DNA of 64,000 bases. Origin: Phytobacter ursingii. Its GTDB lineage: Bacteria; Pseudomonadota; Gammaproteobacteria; Enterobacterales; Enterobacteriaceae. Position numbers and translations under genes: made by a program. How positions within the stretch are numbered: the stretch's first letter is position 1; each line of letters starts with the position of its first letter. The notes beneath the pieces are model-generated. The model was given only the letters and a program-made list of their open reading frames with translations. It made no database searches and had not been told where the DNA came from. The stretch spans positions 372,001 to 436,000 of the forward strand of contig CABDWT010000019.1 of NCBI GenBank assembly GCA_901456055.1. The letters run 5' to 3'. Positions 7,964-19,600 of this stretch are shown here, piece by piece.

Positions 7964-9574
7964 TTACGCCGGGGCGCGCTCTGCCAGCCACTGGCGTAAT
8001 TGTTTCTTATCTACTTTGCCAACCGGGGTGAGCGGAAGCGCCTCCAGGCATTCGACGCGGTCCGGCAATTTAAAATCCGCCACGCCCTGTTCGCGCAGGA
8101 AACGACGGATCTCCACCGCCCGTACCGTTTTTTTCACCACCAGAAATGCGCAGCTCTTTTCCCCCAACAGACTGTCTTCCATGCTCACGAGGGCGGCCTG
8201 GATCACGGCGTCATGGCGGAGCAGTAAATTTTCTATCTCTTCGGCGGCGATCTTCTCGCCCCCCCGGTTGATCTGATCTTTTTCTCGCCCCTGCACGGTG
8301 ATGTAGCCCGCGTCATCAATGGAAATCAGATCGCCAGAGCAGTAGAAGCCATTGCTATCAAAGGCGCTGGCATTATGTTCCGGGCTGTTGAAGTAGCCCC
8401 GAAAGGTATACGGCCCGCGCGTCATCAGGCGCCCCACCTGGCCACGCGGCAGCGGATAACCGTTTTCATCCGCCACCCAGACTTCATCATCCGGACACAT
8501 CGGGCGGCCCTGGGTATTGAAAATGCGCTCCGGCGTGTCATCCAGGGCTGTGTAGTTCACCAACCCTTCCGCCATGCCAAAGACCTGCTGTAACTGGCAG
8601 CCAATTTCCTCGGGAATACGTGCCGCCAGGGTGGCAGATAATCGCGCCCCACCCACCTGCAACAGCGTAAGCGAGGACAATTGCCGCTTGTCTTCCCCGT
8701 CGGCAATCGCCTGTAACCACAGGCTAACCGCGGGCGGCACCAGAGAGGTAACGTTGATACGGTGCTGCTCAATCAGCGGGAAACAGAGCGTAGCGCTGGG
8801 ATCGTTTGCCAGCACCACGCGACCGCCCGCCAGCAGCACTCCCAGCGCTCCTGGGGAACTCATCGCATAGTTGTGAGCAGCGGGCAGCGCGTTGAGGTAA
8901 CGGGTATCCGCCGTAATACCGCAGATTTCATTGCTGCGACGAATACTGTAGTAATAGTCATTGTGGGTTCGTGGAATGAGCTTCGGCGTGCCGGTACTGC
9001 CGCCAGAAAGCTGAAAGAAAGCCACTTCATCGGCAGGCGTCGGCGTGGCGATAAAATTATCTGCCGGGCTCTGGATCGCCGCCGCCAACGACTTATCACC
9101 GCTGTCGTTGAGAAATAGCGATACGCGCACGGAAGCATGCGCCGTAATGAAATCCTGGCAGAACACATCGGTAGCAAAGAGCGCATGCGCCCGGTCAACA
9201 ATCAGCAATGCCGGTTTGATCTGCATGGCATAGGCATTGAGCTCACTGCGCTGGTGGCTGAACAGCGCATTTACCGGCGCGACGCCGATTTTGAGCAACG
9301 CAAAGAAGGTAATATAAAACTCCGCCACATTGCCGAGTTGTACCAGCGCGGTTTCGCCACGCTGAATGCCCTGCGCCTGCAACGTGTTTGCCAGATTGTC
9401 AGAAGCCTGGTGCAGTTGCTGATAGGTAAACGTGCGTTGGTCATCAATCACTGCCACCGCATCACTTTGCGCATGGCGGGTCAGTATGTCGGTCATCGGC
9501 ACATCCAGCCAGTAACCTTTTTCGCGGTAGCGCGTGGCGAACTCATCCGGCCAGCGGGTAAAGGGAAGGCTCAT
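7964..9574 (-). CDS. entE: EntE, 2,3-dihydroxybenzoate-AMP ligase
   Basis: A 536-residue adenylating enzyme that activates DHB with ATP and loads it on the EntB aryl carrier. The P-loop-like core SGGSTGTPK is at residues 190-198, the [14 protein letters not shown] stretch marks the hinge, and GKVDKK near the C-terminus carries the catalytic lysine. The sequence reads GTG-ATG-ATG from 9580. I choose the ATG at 9574 because it gives the E. coli N-terminus (MS-PFTRWP) with AGGAG about 5 nt upstream. Confidence 0.96.
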   Translation of the reverse strand: MSLPFTRWPDEFATRYREKGYWLDVPMTDILTRHAQSDAVAVIDDQRTFTYQQLHQASDNLANTLQAQGIQRGETALVQLGNVAEFYITFFALLKIGVAPVNALFSHQRSELNAYAMQIKPALLIVDRAHALFATDVFCQDFITAHASVRVSLFLNDSGDKSLAAAIQSPADNFIATPTPADEVAFFQLSGGSTGTPKLIPRTHNDYYYSIRRSNEICGITADTRYLNALPAAHNYAMSSPGALGVLLAGGRVVLANDPSATLCFPLIEQHRINVTSLVPPAVSLWLQAIADGEDKRQLSSLTLLQVGGARLSATLAARIPEEIGCQLQQVFGMAEGLVNYTALDDTPERIFNTQGRPMCPDDEVWVADENGYPLPRGQVGRLMTRGPYTFRGYFNSPEHNASAFDSNGFYCSGDLISIDDAGYITVQGREKDQINRGGEKIAAEEIENLLLRHDAVIQAALVSMEDSLLGEKSCAFLVVKKTVRAVEIRRFLREQGVADFKLPDRVECLEALPLTPVGKVDKKQLRQWLAERAPA

Positions 9575-9583
9575 CATCACTCC

Positions 9584-10759
9584 TTAATGCAGGCCAAAAA
9601 CGTTAAGCATAGTGGACAGCTTGACGCCGGTTTCCCGCCACTCCGCTGCAGGAGACGATGCCGGCACAATACCCGCACCGGCAAATAATCGAACACGGTT
9701 TTCCTGAATACGCGCGCAGCGGATAGTCACGACCCACTCGCCGTTACCTTCGGCGTCGCACCAGCCGACAATGCCGCCAAATAACTCGCGATCGAACGGC
9801 TCAAGCCCGGCAATCAGTTTTTTCGCCGCCTGATGAGGGAAACCGCTCAGCGCTGGCGTGGGATGTAACAGACAGGCCAGCGTCAGGGCGTTCTCATCCG
9901 CTCGCGCGCGTCCTTCAATCGGCGTCGCCAGATGCCACAGCGTTGGGGTGGTCACCAGTTGTGGGGAGTCCGGCATACTCAGCGCACGGCTGCGCGACGC
10001 CAGCACGGCTTTCATCGCCTGGGCGACCAGTTCATGTTCATGGCGGTCTTTTTCCGATGCCAGCAGTCTGATGCCCGCTTCGCGATCCAGCATGTCATCC
10101 GGCTGACGTCGCGCCGACCCGGCAAGCGGCAGGGAGCTAAATTGTTCGCCCTCTTTACGCAGCAACAGCTCCGGGCTTGCCCCCAGCAGAACCGCCCCCT
10201 CCGCCAGCGGAACATGGAAGTTAAAACTTGCCGGGTTCTGGGCAATCAGGCGTTCCAGCAGTACGCCGCTGTCGAGTGGCCCATCGGTGGCGATATCAAT
10301 CAGGCGCGAAAGAACAATTTTGTCCACCTCTGGCGTGGCGGTCAGCGCGGCCCCCCGGGAAACCATATCCATAAAGACATCCTGCGGTGGAATCTCCGTA
10401 CGCCTTGCGACGCCGGGGGTATCGTGCCCGGAGAAATAACGGGAGGAGCGCTGCTTAGACGGGCGCGAAAAGGTCTGCCACGAAACGGGAATAAAGAGTT
10501 CAGATGGTTGGGCGGTATCAAAAGGGATGGCCCCTACAACAACCGGACTGGCGATGCCCTGTGCTTTAGCATCGGCAAAAGCCTGCGCCAGTTTCTGCTG
10601 GAACGCGCTATCCGGGCTTTCTCCATCCACAGCCGGTTCACTGATACGGGCAAAACAACCCGATGTGGTGAAGCTACGGAATGGCGACATAAAAAAGAAC
10701 TGGTCAGATGCCAGCGTTTTCGCAACCTGTTGGACTTCCTCAGCCAGTGACGTATCCAT
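9584..10759 (-). CDS. entC: EntC, isochorismate synthase
   Basis: A 391-residue chorismate-binding enzyme that makes isochorismate, the first committed step of enterobactin synthesis. The family signatures are present: [21 protein letters not shown], and the C-terminal [10 protein letters not shown]. The start at 10759 gives the E. coli N-terminus [11 protein letters not shown] and has GGAGG 5 nt upstream. First gene of entCEBAH, divergent from fepB across an intergenic region with Fur-box-like sequence. Confidence 0.97.
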   Translation of the reverse strand: MDTSLAEEVQQVAKTLASDQFFFMSPFRSFTTSGCFARISEPAVDGESPDSAFQQKLAQAFADAKAQGIASPVVVGAIPFDTAQPSELFIPVSWQTFSRPSKQRSSRYFSGHDTPGVARRTEIPPQDVFMDMVSRGAALTATPEVDKIVLSRLIDIATDGPLDSGVLLERLIAQNPASFNFHVPLAEGAVLLGASPELLLRKEGEQFSSLPLAGSARRQPDDMLDREAGIRLLASEKDRHEHELVAQAMKAVLASRSRALSMPDSPQLVTTPTLWHLATPIEGRARADENALTLACLLHPTPALSGFPHQAAKKLIAGLEPFDRELFGGIVGWCDAEGNGEWVVTIRCARIQENRVRLFAGAGIVPASSPAAEWRETGVKLSTMLNVFGLH

Positions 10760-10769
10760 ATCATCCTCC

Positions 10770-10806
10770 AAAAATGATAAAAATATTACGAATGATTATC
10801 ATTTGA
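10770..10806. promoter_or_regulatory. Fur-box-like sequence between entC and fepB
   Basis: AATGATTATCATT at 10791-10803 differs in one position from the core of the Fur consensus (AATGATAATCATT). A second A/T-rich AAATGATAAAAATATT block lies just beside it, nearer entC. The position in the entC-fepB divergent promoter fits iron repression of both transcripts, as known in E. coli. Confidence 0.75.
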
Positions 10807-10946
10807 ATTTTGATTCAGTAAGCTAAAGGTAAAGCCCCGGCATGTCAACTGGCGTACTCACCTCCCTTGCGACTAACGCTTGCATCCATTGCGCGCAATG
10901 ATGAAAATGAGAAGCATTAACTTCAACAAATACAGGATGTGACTTC

Positions 10947-11906
10947 GTGAGACTCCCTTCCCTTTGCCGTCAGGCCTTAATGATATTGGGTATTTTTGTT
11001 TTCGGACTATCCGCAGCAAACGCCGCCGATTGGCCGCGTCAGGTGACGGACAGCAAAGGCAACTATACGCTTGACCACAAACCGCTGCGTATTGTCTCCA
11101 CCAGCGTGACGCTGACGGGTTCACTGCTGGCTATCGATGCCCCGGTTATCGCCAGCGGCGCCACGACGCCGAACAACCGATTCGCCGACGATCAGGGCTT
11201 TTTGCGCCAGTGGGGCGAGGTAGCCAAATCGCGCAACGTGGCACGTATTTATATTGGCGAACCTAACGCCGAAGCTGTTGCCGCCCAAATGCCAGATCTG
11301 ATTCTCATCAGCGCGACCGGGGGTGACTCAGCGTTATCTCTTTACGATCAGCTTTCGACGATTGCGCCGACCCTGGTCATCAATTACGACGATAAAAGCT
11401 GGCAGGCTCTGCTTACTCAACTGGGTGAAATCACCGGTCAGGAAAAACAGGCCGCAGCCCGTATTGCTGAGTTTGATAAGCAGATGGCCGAGGTTAAAGC
11501 GCACATAACACTGCCGCCGCAGCCGGTTAACGCGCTGGTTTATACCCCTGCGGCGCACAGTGCGAACCTGTGGACCACCGATTCTGCCCAGGGCAAGCTG
11601 ATGCAGGAGCTGGGGTTCACCCTCGCCACGCTGCCGGAAGGGCTGCAGACGCTGCAAAGTCAGGGTAAACGCCACGACATCGTACAACTAGGCGGTGAAA
11701 ATCTGGCAGCCGGTCTGAACGGCGAAGCGCTCTTCCTGTTCGCCAGCGATCAGAAGGATGCTGACGCGTTGAATGCCAATCCGCTGCTTGCCCATCTGAG
11801 TGCGGTGCAAAACAAGAGGGTTTATGCGCTGGGCGCCGAAACGTTCCGTCTCGATTACTACAGTGCGACGCGGGTATTAGCGCGACTGTCAGCACTGTTT
11901 GGCTGA
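10947..11906 (+). CDS. fepB: FepB, periplasmic ferric-enterobactin binding protein
   Basis: A 319-residue cluster C substrate-binding protein with a signal peptide (cleavage near [10 protein letters not shown]). It hands ferric enterobactin from the FepA channel to the FepDGC permease. The body closely follows E. coli FepB, including [19 protein letters not shown] and the C-terminal FRLDYYSA. The start is a GTG at 10947 with AGGATG upstream; no ATG in frame gives a better signal peptide. It is a single gene here, followed by a REP array and convergent entS. Confidence 0.96.
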   Translation: MRLPSLCRQALMILGIFVFGLSAANAADWPRQVTDSKGNYTLDHKPLRIVSTSVTLTGSLLAIDAPVIASGATTPNNRFADDQGFLRQWGEVAKSRNVARIYIGEPNAEAVAAQMPDLILISATGGDSALSLYDQLSTIAPTLVINYDDKSWQALLTQLGEITGQEKQAAARIAEFDKQMAEVKAHITLPPQPVNALVYTPAAHSANLWTTDSAQGKLMQELGFTLATLPEGLQTLQSQGKRHDIVQLGGENLAAGLNGEALFLFASDQKDADALNANPLLAHLSAVQNKRVYALGAETFRLDYYSATRVLARLSALFG

Positions 11907-11910
11907 TACA

Positions 11911-12220
11911 CTTTCCCGGCTGGCGCTTCGCTTAGCCGGGCTACCTCCACAGCACAACGGTTTTTCGTAGCCAGGATCAGGCGCCTGCGCCGCCATCCGG
12001 GGAAACCACAGTGCCTCGAGCGATTTGGCATAAACATTCCCGGCTGGCGCTTTGCTTAGCCGGGCTACCGTACGTAGCCCGGATCAGGCGCTTGCGCCGC
12101 CATCCGGGGAAACCACAGTGCCTCGAGCGATTTGGCATAAACATTCCCGGCTGGCGCTTTGCTTAGCCGGGCTACCGTACGTAGCCCGGATCAGGCGCTT
12201 GCGCCGCCATCCGGGGAAGC
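11911..12220. repeat. Three tandem REP-type units between fepB and entS
   Basis: The unit starts with TTCCCGGCTGGCGCTT, passes through two opposed REP palindromes and ends with a unique AACCACAGTGCCTCGAGCG linker. Units begin at 11913, 12037 and 12144. The last spacing is exactly 107 bp; the first unit is 124 bp because of a longer spacer between its palindromes. The final unit runs into the 3' end of entS and supplies its stop codon. Confidence 0.85.
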
Positions 12221-13447
12221 GACCGGCGTCTGACGAAATCTGCGCAGCTCGCTCAGCATCAGTACCAGCGCCACCCCCACCAGCGCCAGCACAAAACCAC
12301 TGCTGCTCGCCGACGTCGCTGGCGTCATCACGGCCCCAAGCCCACCCAGCACCGCCGCGCCAGTCGCATCACCGGTAACGTTTTGCGCCGTCCACAGACC
12401 GTTGATACGCCCCAGCATCGCTTCCGGCGTTTGCGTCTGAATCAGCGTGTACTGCAGCAGTGAACTGATCGCACTCAGCCAGCCAAACAGGGCCAGAAAC
12501 GCCGCGCCTAATACCCAGTACGGCATCAGGCTGAATAAGCCAATAGCGACAAACGCCCCCACGCTACAGCACAACATCAACAGACCCGGACGCGGATGTT
12601 GCGCCAGCCGCCCGCTGGTTAACGCCCCGGTCGCTGCGCCAAGCGGGATTGCCGCATACAGCACACCGATTTGCGCCGCCGAGATGCGCCACTCAACGGC
12701 CAGTGCGGGATAGAGCACACGCACGGCGCTGGCCATGGTCAACAAGGCTCCCAACAGCGCAATACCGCCAATCAACGGGCTGTTAAACAAAAAGCGAATC
12801 CCCGCCACCAGCGAAGAGAACGGGTGTTCACGCGGTTGTGGCGGTGGTGGTAACGCAGGCAAACTCAGCAACGGCAACAGCGTGATAAACGTTCCTGCAG
12901 CCGCCAGCCCGTAGTTCCAGACCACCCCGCCCGTTGCCAGCAACAGACCACCGCACATTGGGGAAATCACCGAGCCCAGACGCACCGTCAGCATGGTGAT
13001 CGCCCCGGCCTGCATCAAATTTTCACGCCCGACCAGCGCCGGGGTCGCCGCCAGTAACGCGGTCACGCCCAGTGACGCGAAGAAGCCATCCCACAAGCCG
13101 AGTAAATAAATCGCCAGCAGAGACGGTTCCGGCAGCAGCGCATTAAGCCACAGGCCGATAAAACCAATGCCGCAGGTACCGCGCGCCAGCAGAATCAATT
13201 TTTTGCGTTCGTAACGGTCGGCCAGCACGCCGCCGGTCATCAGACCCACGAACATCGCACCGCCGGTCAGGGTAACGGAGAGACCCACCTGCCAGCTTGA
13301 ACCGGTCATTGCCTGAATCTGTACCGGTACGGCAACGCCCAGCAAACCCAGCGACAAGATGGAGATAAAACGGGCCAGAAACACGGCGCGAAAGGCCGGA
13401 TGCGTTTTCAGAAGGCTGACATTAAGCAGCCGGGATTGTTTTTTCAT
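12191..13447 (-). CDS. entS: EntS, enterobactin exporter (MFS)
   Basis: A 418-residue major facilitator with 12 predicted membrane spans that exports enterobactin across the inner membrane. It follows E. coli EntS up to RRFRQTP. The loop motif [12 protein letters not shown] after TM2 and [16 protein letters not shown] are family landmarks. I start it at 13447 (MKKQSRLLN), matching the E. coli N-terminus. The C-terminal SPDGGASA and the stop codon are encoded by a REP unit, so the tail differs from E. coli. It diverges from fepD over a Fur box. Confidence 0.95.
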   Translation of the reverse strand: MKKQSRLLNVSLLKTHPAFRAVFLARFISILSLGLLGVAVPVQIQAMTGSSWQVGLSVTLTGGAMFVGLMTGGVLADRYERKKLILLARGTCGIGFIGLWLNALLPEPSLLAIYLLGLWDGFFASLGVTALLAATPALVGRENLMQAGAITMLTVRLGSVISPMCGGLLLATGGVVWNYGLAAAGTFITLLPLLSLPALPPPPQPREHPFSSLVAGIRFLFNSPLIGGIALLGALLTMASAVRVLYPALAVEWRISAAQIGVLYAAIPLGAATGALTSGRLAQHPRPGLLMLCCSVGAFVAIGLFSLMPYWVLGAAFLALFGWLSAISSLLQYTLIQTQTPEAMLGRINGLWTAQNVTGDATGAAVLGGLGAVMTPATSASSSGFVLALVGVALVLMLSELRRFRQTPVASPDGGASA

Positions 13448-13516
13448 TACAACGCCTTGAGGCAATCTTTTTTTATCCATTCCGGGGCGTGCATGGTAAC
13501 ATAGTCAAACAAGATC

Positions 13517-13541
13517 GATAACGATAATTACTATCATTATC
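13517..13541. promoter_or_regulatory. Overlapping Fur boxes between entS and fepD
   Basis: Two 19-bp windows offset by 6 bp (13517-13535 and 13523-13541) each match the Fur consensus GATAATGATAATCATTATC at 16 of 19 positions. They lie 17 nt before the fepD start and about 70 nt before entS, so both divergent transcripts can be iron-repressed. Confidence 0.85.
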
Positions 13542-13557
13542 AAGTCAGGAATGGATT

Positions 13558-14562
13558 ATGTCGTCTCCTCATTTCCCGCGGCGGATACTCACGCTCGTCG
13601 GGCTCGTGATGCTGCTCATGCTGGCAATGACGCTGAGTATGTTGATCGGCGCAAAAGCGATACCCGCCAGCGTGATAGCTGATGCGCTGACAGGCACCTG
13701 CCAGAGCGCAGACTGCACCATTATTCGCGACGCTCGCCTGCCACGCACCCTGGCCGGGTTACTCGCGGGCGGCGCGCTGGGTCTTGCGGGGGCGTTGATG
13801 CAAACCCTCACCCGCAACCCGCTGGCGGACCCGGGCCTGCTGGGCGTCAATGCCGGTGCCAGCTTTGCCATTGTGTTGGGGGCCGCCCTTTTTGGCGCCG
13901 CCTCACCTGTCGAACAACTGATGCTGGCCTTTGGTGGTGCGCTGGTTGCCTCGCTCATAGTGGCCTTCACTGGCAGCCAGGGCGGCGGGCAACTTAACCC
14001 GGTGCGACTGACGCTGGCAGGCGTGGCGCTGGCCGCCGTGCTGGAAGGCCTTTCCAGCGGTATTTCGTTACTCAATGCCGATGTTTACGATCAGTTGCGT
14101 TTCTGGCAGGCCGGGTCGCTGGATATTCGCACCCTGCAAACGCTGAAAATTGTCCTGCTGCCGGTACTGTTGGCGGCGGGCGTGGCGCTGATGTCCAGTC
14201 GGGCGCTCAATAGCCTGAGTCTTGGCAGCGATACCGCTACCGCCCTTGGCAGCAAAGTGGCGCGGACGCAGCTTTCAGGACTGCTTGCGATTACCCTACT
14301 TTGCGCAAGTGCGACGGCGGTAGTCGGCCCCATCGCCTTTATCGGCCTGATGATGCCGCACCTTTCTAGCTGGCTGGTGGGGACCGATCATCGCTGGTCG
14401 CTGCCGGTTACGCTTATCGCCACTCCTGTCCTGCTTCTGTTCGCCGATATCCTTGGCCGCATTCTGGTGCCCGGAGAACTGCGCGTTTCGGTGGTCAGCG
14501 CGTTTATTGGCGCGCCGGTTCTGATTATTCTGGTTCGCCGCGCGCGCGGAGGTAGCCTGTGA
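13558..14562 (+). CDS. fepD: FepD, ferric-enterobactin permease subunit
   Basis: A 334-residue BtuC/FecCD-type permease, the same length as E. coli FepD. It forms the inner-membrane channel with FepG. Conserved regions include RLPRTLAGLLAGGALGLAGA (about residues 60-79), TRNPLADPGLLGVNAGA, and the cytoplasmic loop near GPIAFIGLMMPH that contacts FepC. First gene of fepDGC; its stop overlaps the fepG start. Confidence 0.97.
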   Translation: MSSPHFPRRILTLVGLVMLLMLAMTLSMLIGAKAIPASVIADALTGTCQSADCTIIRDARLPRTLAGLLAGGALGLAGALMQTLTRNPLADPGLLGVNAGASFAIVLGAALFGAASPVEQLMLAFGGALVASLIVAFTGSQGGGQLNPVRLTLAGVALAAVLEGLSSGISLLNADVYDQLRFWQAGSLDIRTLQTLKIVLLPVLLAAGVALMSSRALNSLSLGSDTATALGSKVARTQLSGLLAITLLCASATAVVGPIAFIGLMMPHLSSWLVGTDHRWSLPVTLIATPVLLLFADILGRILVPGELRVSVVSAFIGAPVLIILVRRARGGSL

Positions 14563-15551
14563 TCGCCCCGTCCCGTCGCCTGATCATCAGTTGTCTGTTG
14601 ATGCTGCTGGCAAGCCTGGCCTTTGCCCTCTGGGGTTTGCGTAGCGGCGCGGTTATGCTCGATAGCCGCCAGGTTATCAATGCGCTTACCGGAAGTGCCC
14701 CGCACGCCCTGCAGCTTGTGGTCATCGAATGGCGACTGCCCCGCGTACTGATGGCGCTGCTGATCGGCGCCGCGCTGGGCGTCAGCGGCGCGATTTTCCA
14801 GTCGCTGATGCGTAACCCGTTAGGCAGCCCGGATGTGATGGGCTTTAACACCGGGGCGTGGAGCGGCGTGCTGGTGGCGATGGTGCTTTTTGGTCAGCAT
14901 CTGACGGCGATTACACTCGCCGCCATGACGGGCGGCATTTTGACCTCGTTCATCGTCTGGGCGCTGGCATGGCGTAACGGCATTGAAACCTTCCGCTTGA
15001 TTATCGTCGGCATTGGCGTGCGGGCGATGCTGATGGCCTTTAACACCTGGCTGATATTACAGGCCTCCCTGGAGACATCCCTCAGCGCCGGGCTGTGGAA
15101 TGCAGGGTCACTCAACGGCCTGACCTGGGCGAAAATTTCCCCGTCGGCCCCCTTTATTTTGCTGATGTTTATCGGCGCGGCACTGCTTTCCCGCCGTATG
15201 CGACTGCTGGAGATGGGGGATGACAGCGCTTGTGCTCTTGGGGTGAGCGTTGAGCGTTCGCGCCTGTTGCTGATGCTGGTGGCTGTCGTGCTGACCGCCT
15301 CCGCCACCGCGCTTGCCGGGCCTATTTCGTTTATCGCGCTCGTCGCGCCGCACATTGCCCGGCGCATCAGCGCCACCGCGCGCTGGGGTCTGACACAATC
15401 AGCGCTCTGCGGCGCCCTGCTCCTGCTGGCGGCAGACATCTGCGCACAGCGGGCATTTATCCCTTATCAGCTGCCGGTGGGCGTTGTCACCGTCAGCATC
15501 GGCGGTATTTACCTTATCGCCTTGTTAATTCAGGAGTCCCGCAAGAAATGA
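14559..15551 (+). CDS. fepG: FepG, ferric-enterobactin permease subunit
   Basis: A 330-residue FecCD-type permease, equal in length to E. coli FepG, forming a heterodimer with FepD. Family regions are WRLPRVLMALLIGAALGVSG, MRNPLGSPDVMGFNTGA and GPISFIALVAPHIARR. The start is a GTG at 14559 overlapping the fepD TGA, with GGAGG about 16 nt upstream inside fepD, so translational coupling is likely. Its stop likewise overlaps fepC. Confidence 0.96.
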   Translation: MIAPSRRLIISCLLMLLASLAFALWGLRSGAVMLDSRQVINALTGSAPHALQLVVIEWRLPRVLMALLIGAALGVSGAIFQSLMRNPLGSPDVMGFNTGAWSGVLVAMVLFGQHLTAITLAAMTGGILTSFIVWALAWRNGIETFRLIIVGIGVRAMLMAFNTWLILQASLETSLSAGLWNAGSLNGLTWAKISPSAPFILLMFIGAALLSRRMRLLEMGDDSACALGVSVERSRLLLMLVAVVLTASATALAGPISFIALVAPHIARRISATARWGLTQSALCGALLLLAADICAQRAFIPYQLPVGVVTVSIGGIYLIALLIQESRKK

Positions 15552-16348
15552 TCGATACTCAAGCCCGTTTGCGAGGCGAGCAGTTGACCCTGGGCTACGG
15601 TAAAAAAATTGTCGCCAGAGATCTGAATGTCTCCATTCCCGATGGCCACTTTACGGCGATTATTGGGCCAAACGGCTGCGGCAAATCGACATTGCTGCGC
15701 ACCCTGAGTCGGCTGATGACGCCGGAGAAAGGCCATGTTTACCTGGACGGCGAGCAGATCCAGCGTTTTGCCAGCAAAGAGGTGGCGCGTCGTGTCGGGC
15801 TGCTGGCGCAAAATGCCACCACGCCGGGCGATATCACCGTGCAGGAGCTGGTTGCCCGTGGCCGTTATCCGCACCAGCCGCTGTTTACCCGCTGGCGTCA
15901 GGAAGATGAACAGGCAGTCACCCGCGCCATGCGTGCGACGGGCGTCGATACGCTGGCCTTGCAGAGCGTGGACACGCTGTCAGGCGGGCAGCGTCAGCGC
16001 GCGTGGATAGCGATGGTGCTGGCGCAAGAGACGTCCATAATGCTGCTTGATGAGCCGACCACCTGGCTTGATATCAGCTACCAGATAGACCTGCTGGAGT
16101 TGCTCAGTGAATTAAACCGCGAGCAGGGGTATACGCTGGCGGCGGTGCTGCATGATTTGAATCAGGCCTGTCGCTATGCGACGCATTTGATTGCCCTGCG
16201 AGACGGCAAGATTGTGGCGCAAGGCGCGCCGAAAGAGATCGTTACAGCGGAGCTAATCGAAGCGGTATACGGTTTGCGCTGTATGATTATTGAAGACCCG
16301 GTCGCCGGTACGCCGCTGGTGGTGCCGCTGGGGGGACGTTCGCGCTGA
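15548..16348 (+). CDS. fepC: FepC, ferric-enterobactin ABC ATPase
   Basis: A 266-residue ATPase powering FepDG. Walker A GPNGCGKS lies near residues 38-45, the signature LSGGQRQRAWIA near 140, Walker B MLLDEPTTWLD, and the H-loop in AVLHDLNQA. It is about five residues shorter than E. coli FepC at the C-terminus (ends GGRSR), and a REP array starts 5 nt after the stop. It overlaps fepG by 4 nt. The E. coli neighbour fepE is absent downstream. Confidence 0.97.
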   Translation: MIDTQARLRGEQLTLGYGKKIVARDLNVSIPDGHFTAIIGPNGCGKSTLLRTLSRLMTPEKGHVYLDGEQIQRFASKEVARRVGLLAQNATTPGDITVQELVARGRYPHQPLFTRWRQEDEQAVTRAMRATGVDTLALQSVDTLSGGQRQRAWIAMVLAQETSIMLLDEPTTWLDISYQIDLLELLSELNREQGYTLAAVLHDLNQACRYATHLIALRDGKIVAQGAPKEIVTAELIEAVYGLRCMIIEDPVAGTPLVVPLGGRSR

Positions 16349-16353
16349 TGCAG

Positions 16354-16638
16354 TCCCGGATGCGGCTGCGCCTTATCCGGGCTACCACCGTAGCCCCGGT
16401 CAGCGACAGCGCCACCGGGGGATTTCCCGGATGCGGCTCCGTCTTGTTCGGACTACCGACGTAGCCCCGGTCAGCGACAGCGCCACCGGGGGATTTCCCG
16501 GATGCGGCTCCGCCTTATCCGGGCTACCGCCGTAGCCCCGGTCAGCGACAGCACCACCGGGGGATTTCCCGGATGCGGCTGCGCCTTGTCCGGGCTACCG
16601 CCGTAGCCCCGGTCAGCGACAGCGCTACCGGGGAATTT
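16354..16638. repeat. Four tandem 71-bp REP units between fepC and entF
   Basis: Units start at 16354, 16425, 16496 and 16567 with an exact 71-bp period. Each carries a TCCCGGATGCGGCT...ATCCGGGCTACC palindrome and a GTAGCCCCGGTCAGCGACAGC half with CACCGGGG. They fill the convergent fepC-entF gap, where E. coli carries fepE. Confidence 0.9.
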
Positions 16639-16647
16639 CCCTTGCTG

Positions 16648-19600
16648 CTACCCCAATAGCTCCCGCACGACCGGACCAATCGCCTCAAACGCCTGAGGTG
16701 AAATGATATCCACGTGGGCGCAATCCTGGCGATAAACCTCCAGCTCCCCTACCCATGGCGCCCAGGCTTTTTGTGGATCCAGCCCCGATGTCAGCGTGCG
16801 TTCAGCGACAAACAGCGTTGCTTTACCGTCAAACTTCACGCTATGCGCTGTGGTCAGCAGACGTACCGCATCGCCATAGTTGCCTTCAATAGCGGCGAAC
16901 AGTTCCGTCGACGCCTGCCCTTTTTGCGCCGCCAGGAAGGCCTGCCGCTCACGCTCAATTTCCGCCAGCACGGCCGGATCCAGCCCGTTAGCCTCTTTCT
17001 CCGCCCAGTTCTGTGTCTCCGGCGGCCAGGTATCGAGCAGCCCTAAAAATGCCACCGTTTCCCCACGCGCCTGTAAGCGGGCAGCAATCCCCTGCGCCAG
17101 CGTTCCCCCCAGCGAATAACCCAACAAGTGATAAGGGCCATGCGGCTGCCGCGCCAGCAGGGTCGCAATGTGATGCTCGCATATCTCATCCAGAGTGGCA
17201 GCCTGCTGCATCGGCCCCTCAGGGCGCGGTGACTGGATACCAATAATCCCCCAGCGCGGCGAGAGATAGCGCGCGAGTACGCTGAACTGCCAGGCGAAGC
17301 CGGAAGCCGGATGGAAACAGAACAAAACGGGGCCGTCGCCGTCACGCAACGGCAAAAGGGTTTCAAGACCAAGCTGGCTGTCGGCCTGCGCCTGCGTCAG
17401 CAGAGTCGCCAGTTTCTCAACGGTTGAAGCCACCATAACCTGCCCGGGCGTCACCGGGCGCTCAAACGTCTGGCTTAGTTGTGCAGCCAGGCGCATCGCC
17501 AGCAAAGAGTGGCCGCCAAGGGCAAAGAAATCGGCCTGCGCGTGCTGAATCTCACAGCCAAGCAGCGCGGAAAAAGCCTGTGCGATCTGTGTTTCAGCAC
17601 CTGGATTCAGCGCCCGTCCGGCCTGCTTACGCGCGGGCTCAGGCAGCGGCAGCGCTTTTCTGTCGAGCTTGCCGTTGGCGCTCAGCGGAAGTTCGCTTAA
17701 TTGCAGGAGCGCCACCGGTACCATATGCGGCGGTAGCTGCATACTCAGTTGCTCGCGTAGCGCGGTGAGATCCAGCGGCAGTCCGCTCTCTGAGACCACA
17801 TAGCCCACCAACTGGCGCGCATCGCCATTACCTGCTGCCGCCTGATTCAATACACAGGCATGGGCGACGCCCTGCGCGACATCCGTCAACGTCTGTAACG
17901 CTTTATCGATCTCGCCCAGCTCGATACGCTGTCCGCGAATTTTTAGCTGGTCATCGCTACGCCCCAGATATTCCACCGCGCCGTTCTCCAGCCACTGCGC
18001 CACATCGCCAGTGCGGTACATTCGTTCGCCGGGCGCAAACGGGTCGGCAATAAAGCGGCTGGCGGTCAGATCCGGCCGTCCCAGATAGCCTTGCGCCAGT
18101 TGAATACCGGTCAGATACAGATCCCCTGCCACCCCCGGCGGCACCGGTTGCATCATCCTGTCCAGAATCCGCAGCCCGGTATTCCACACCGGGTAACCAA
18201 TTGGCACGCTGTTTCCCTTCACCGCCGCCAGTTCATCGCCGAAGGCCGGATACCAGCTCACGTCGACGGCAGCCTCGGTAGGCCCGTAGAGGTTATGCAA
18301 AGGCACGGCGGTCAGTTGTTCCCATTCGCGACATAAAGCCGCCGGAAGCGCTTCACCGCTGCAAAATACCTTGTTTAACGTGCGACAGCTTTCCTGCGCG
18401 GTCTGTGGCGTCAGTGAGGTAACAAACGCCGCCAGCATGGACGGGACAAAGTGCGTGGTGGTCACGCCAAAGTGGGCGAAAAAGCGCTGCAATGCCTGCG
18501 GATCACGGTGTGCATCCGGCTCCGCCATCACCAGTTGCGCACCCGCAATAAACGGCCACCAGAACTCCCACACTGAGACATCAAAACTGCACGGCGTCTT
18601 TTGCGCCACCACATCCTGTGCGTCCAGCGGATAGTGGTTTTGCATCCACAGCAGACGGTTAACGATAGCCGTCTGCCCGACCATCACCCCTTTCGGGCGC
18701 CCGGTAGACCCCGAGGTAAAGATGATATAGGCGGTGTGGTGCGGGCGGGACAGCGCCAGAGGTTCACCGTCCGTCACCGTAAGCGGCGCGGTGTAGCAAA
18801 GGTGAGTCAGGTCAGGCAGATCGCTAAAACGCGCAAGCTGATCATCCGAAGTGATGAGCAGGCGCGGCCGGGCATCTTCCAGCATCATGCGCAGCCTTTC
18901 ATCCGGATACCCGGTATCGAGCGGCAGCCAGGCGGCCCCGGCCTCAACAATGCCATGCAGCGCCAGCGTCAGGAACACGGAGCGCGGTAGCGCGACGGCA
19001 ACGCTGTCACCGGGCTTCACGCCACGCTCACGCAAAAGCTGCGCCAGCGCCACCACCTGCTCGCGCATCTCCCGGTAACTAAACTGCCAGTGCGCATCGG
19101 CGAGCGCAGGGGCATCCGGCGTTCGCGCCGCCTGCTCTGCCACCAGTTGGCTGAGAGTGGTCGCGGGCAACATCATGCCGGTATCGTTGATATTTTCGAT
19201 TCGCTGCCACTCATCCGGCGCGATCACTTGCGCCTCGCCGCAGCGCAGCGTCGGATTTGCGGCAAACTGGCTCAGCAGACTGTGCAAACGGGCCACATGG
19301 TTATTGAGCACACTTTCATCGTAGCGGCTACGGTTAGCCAGCACGTCCAGCGTCAGGCCGCCCTCTTCATCAGGGAAGAGCGCAATCTCCAGATCGTTGA
19401 CCGGCCCTGTCGCCAGAGTGTGGGTTTGCCCGGCAATCCCGTCAACGTCCAGCAGGTAATCAAACATTTTAACGTTAAAGACCGGGCCATAGAGCGGCTC
19501 ATCTCCGGTCGCACGTCCGGCGTCACGCAGGATTTGTTCGGCGTCATAGCGCTGATGGCGGCGCATCTTTTTCAGTTGCCCGGCAAGCGCGTTGGCCAGT

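Noticed and set aside
16354-16638. Four regularly spaced repeats resembling a CRISPR array
   Set aside because: Spacer and repeat are both conserved in every unit, the period is 71 bp with internal REP palindromes, and no cas genes are near.
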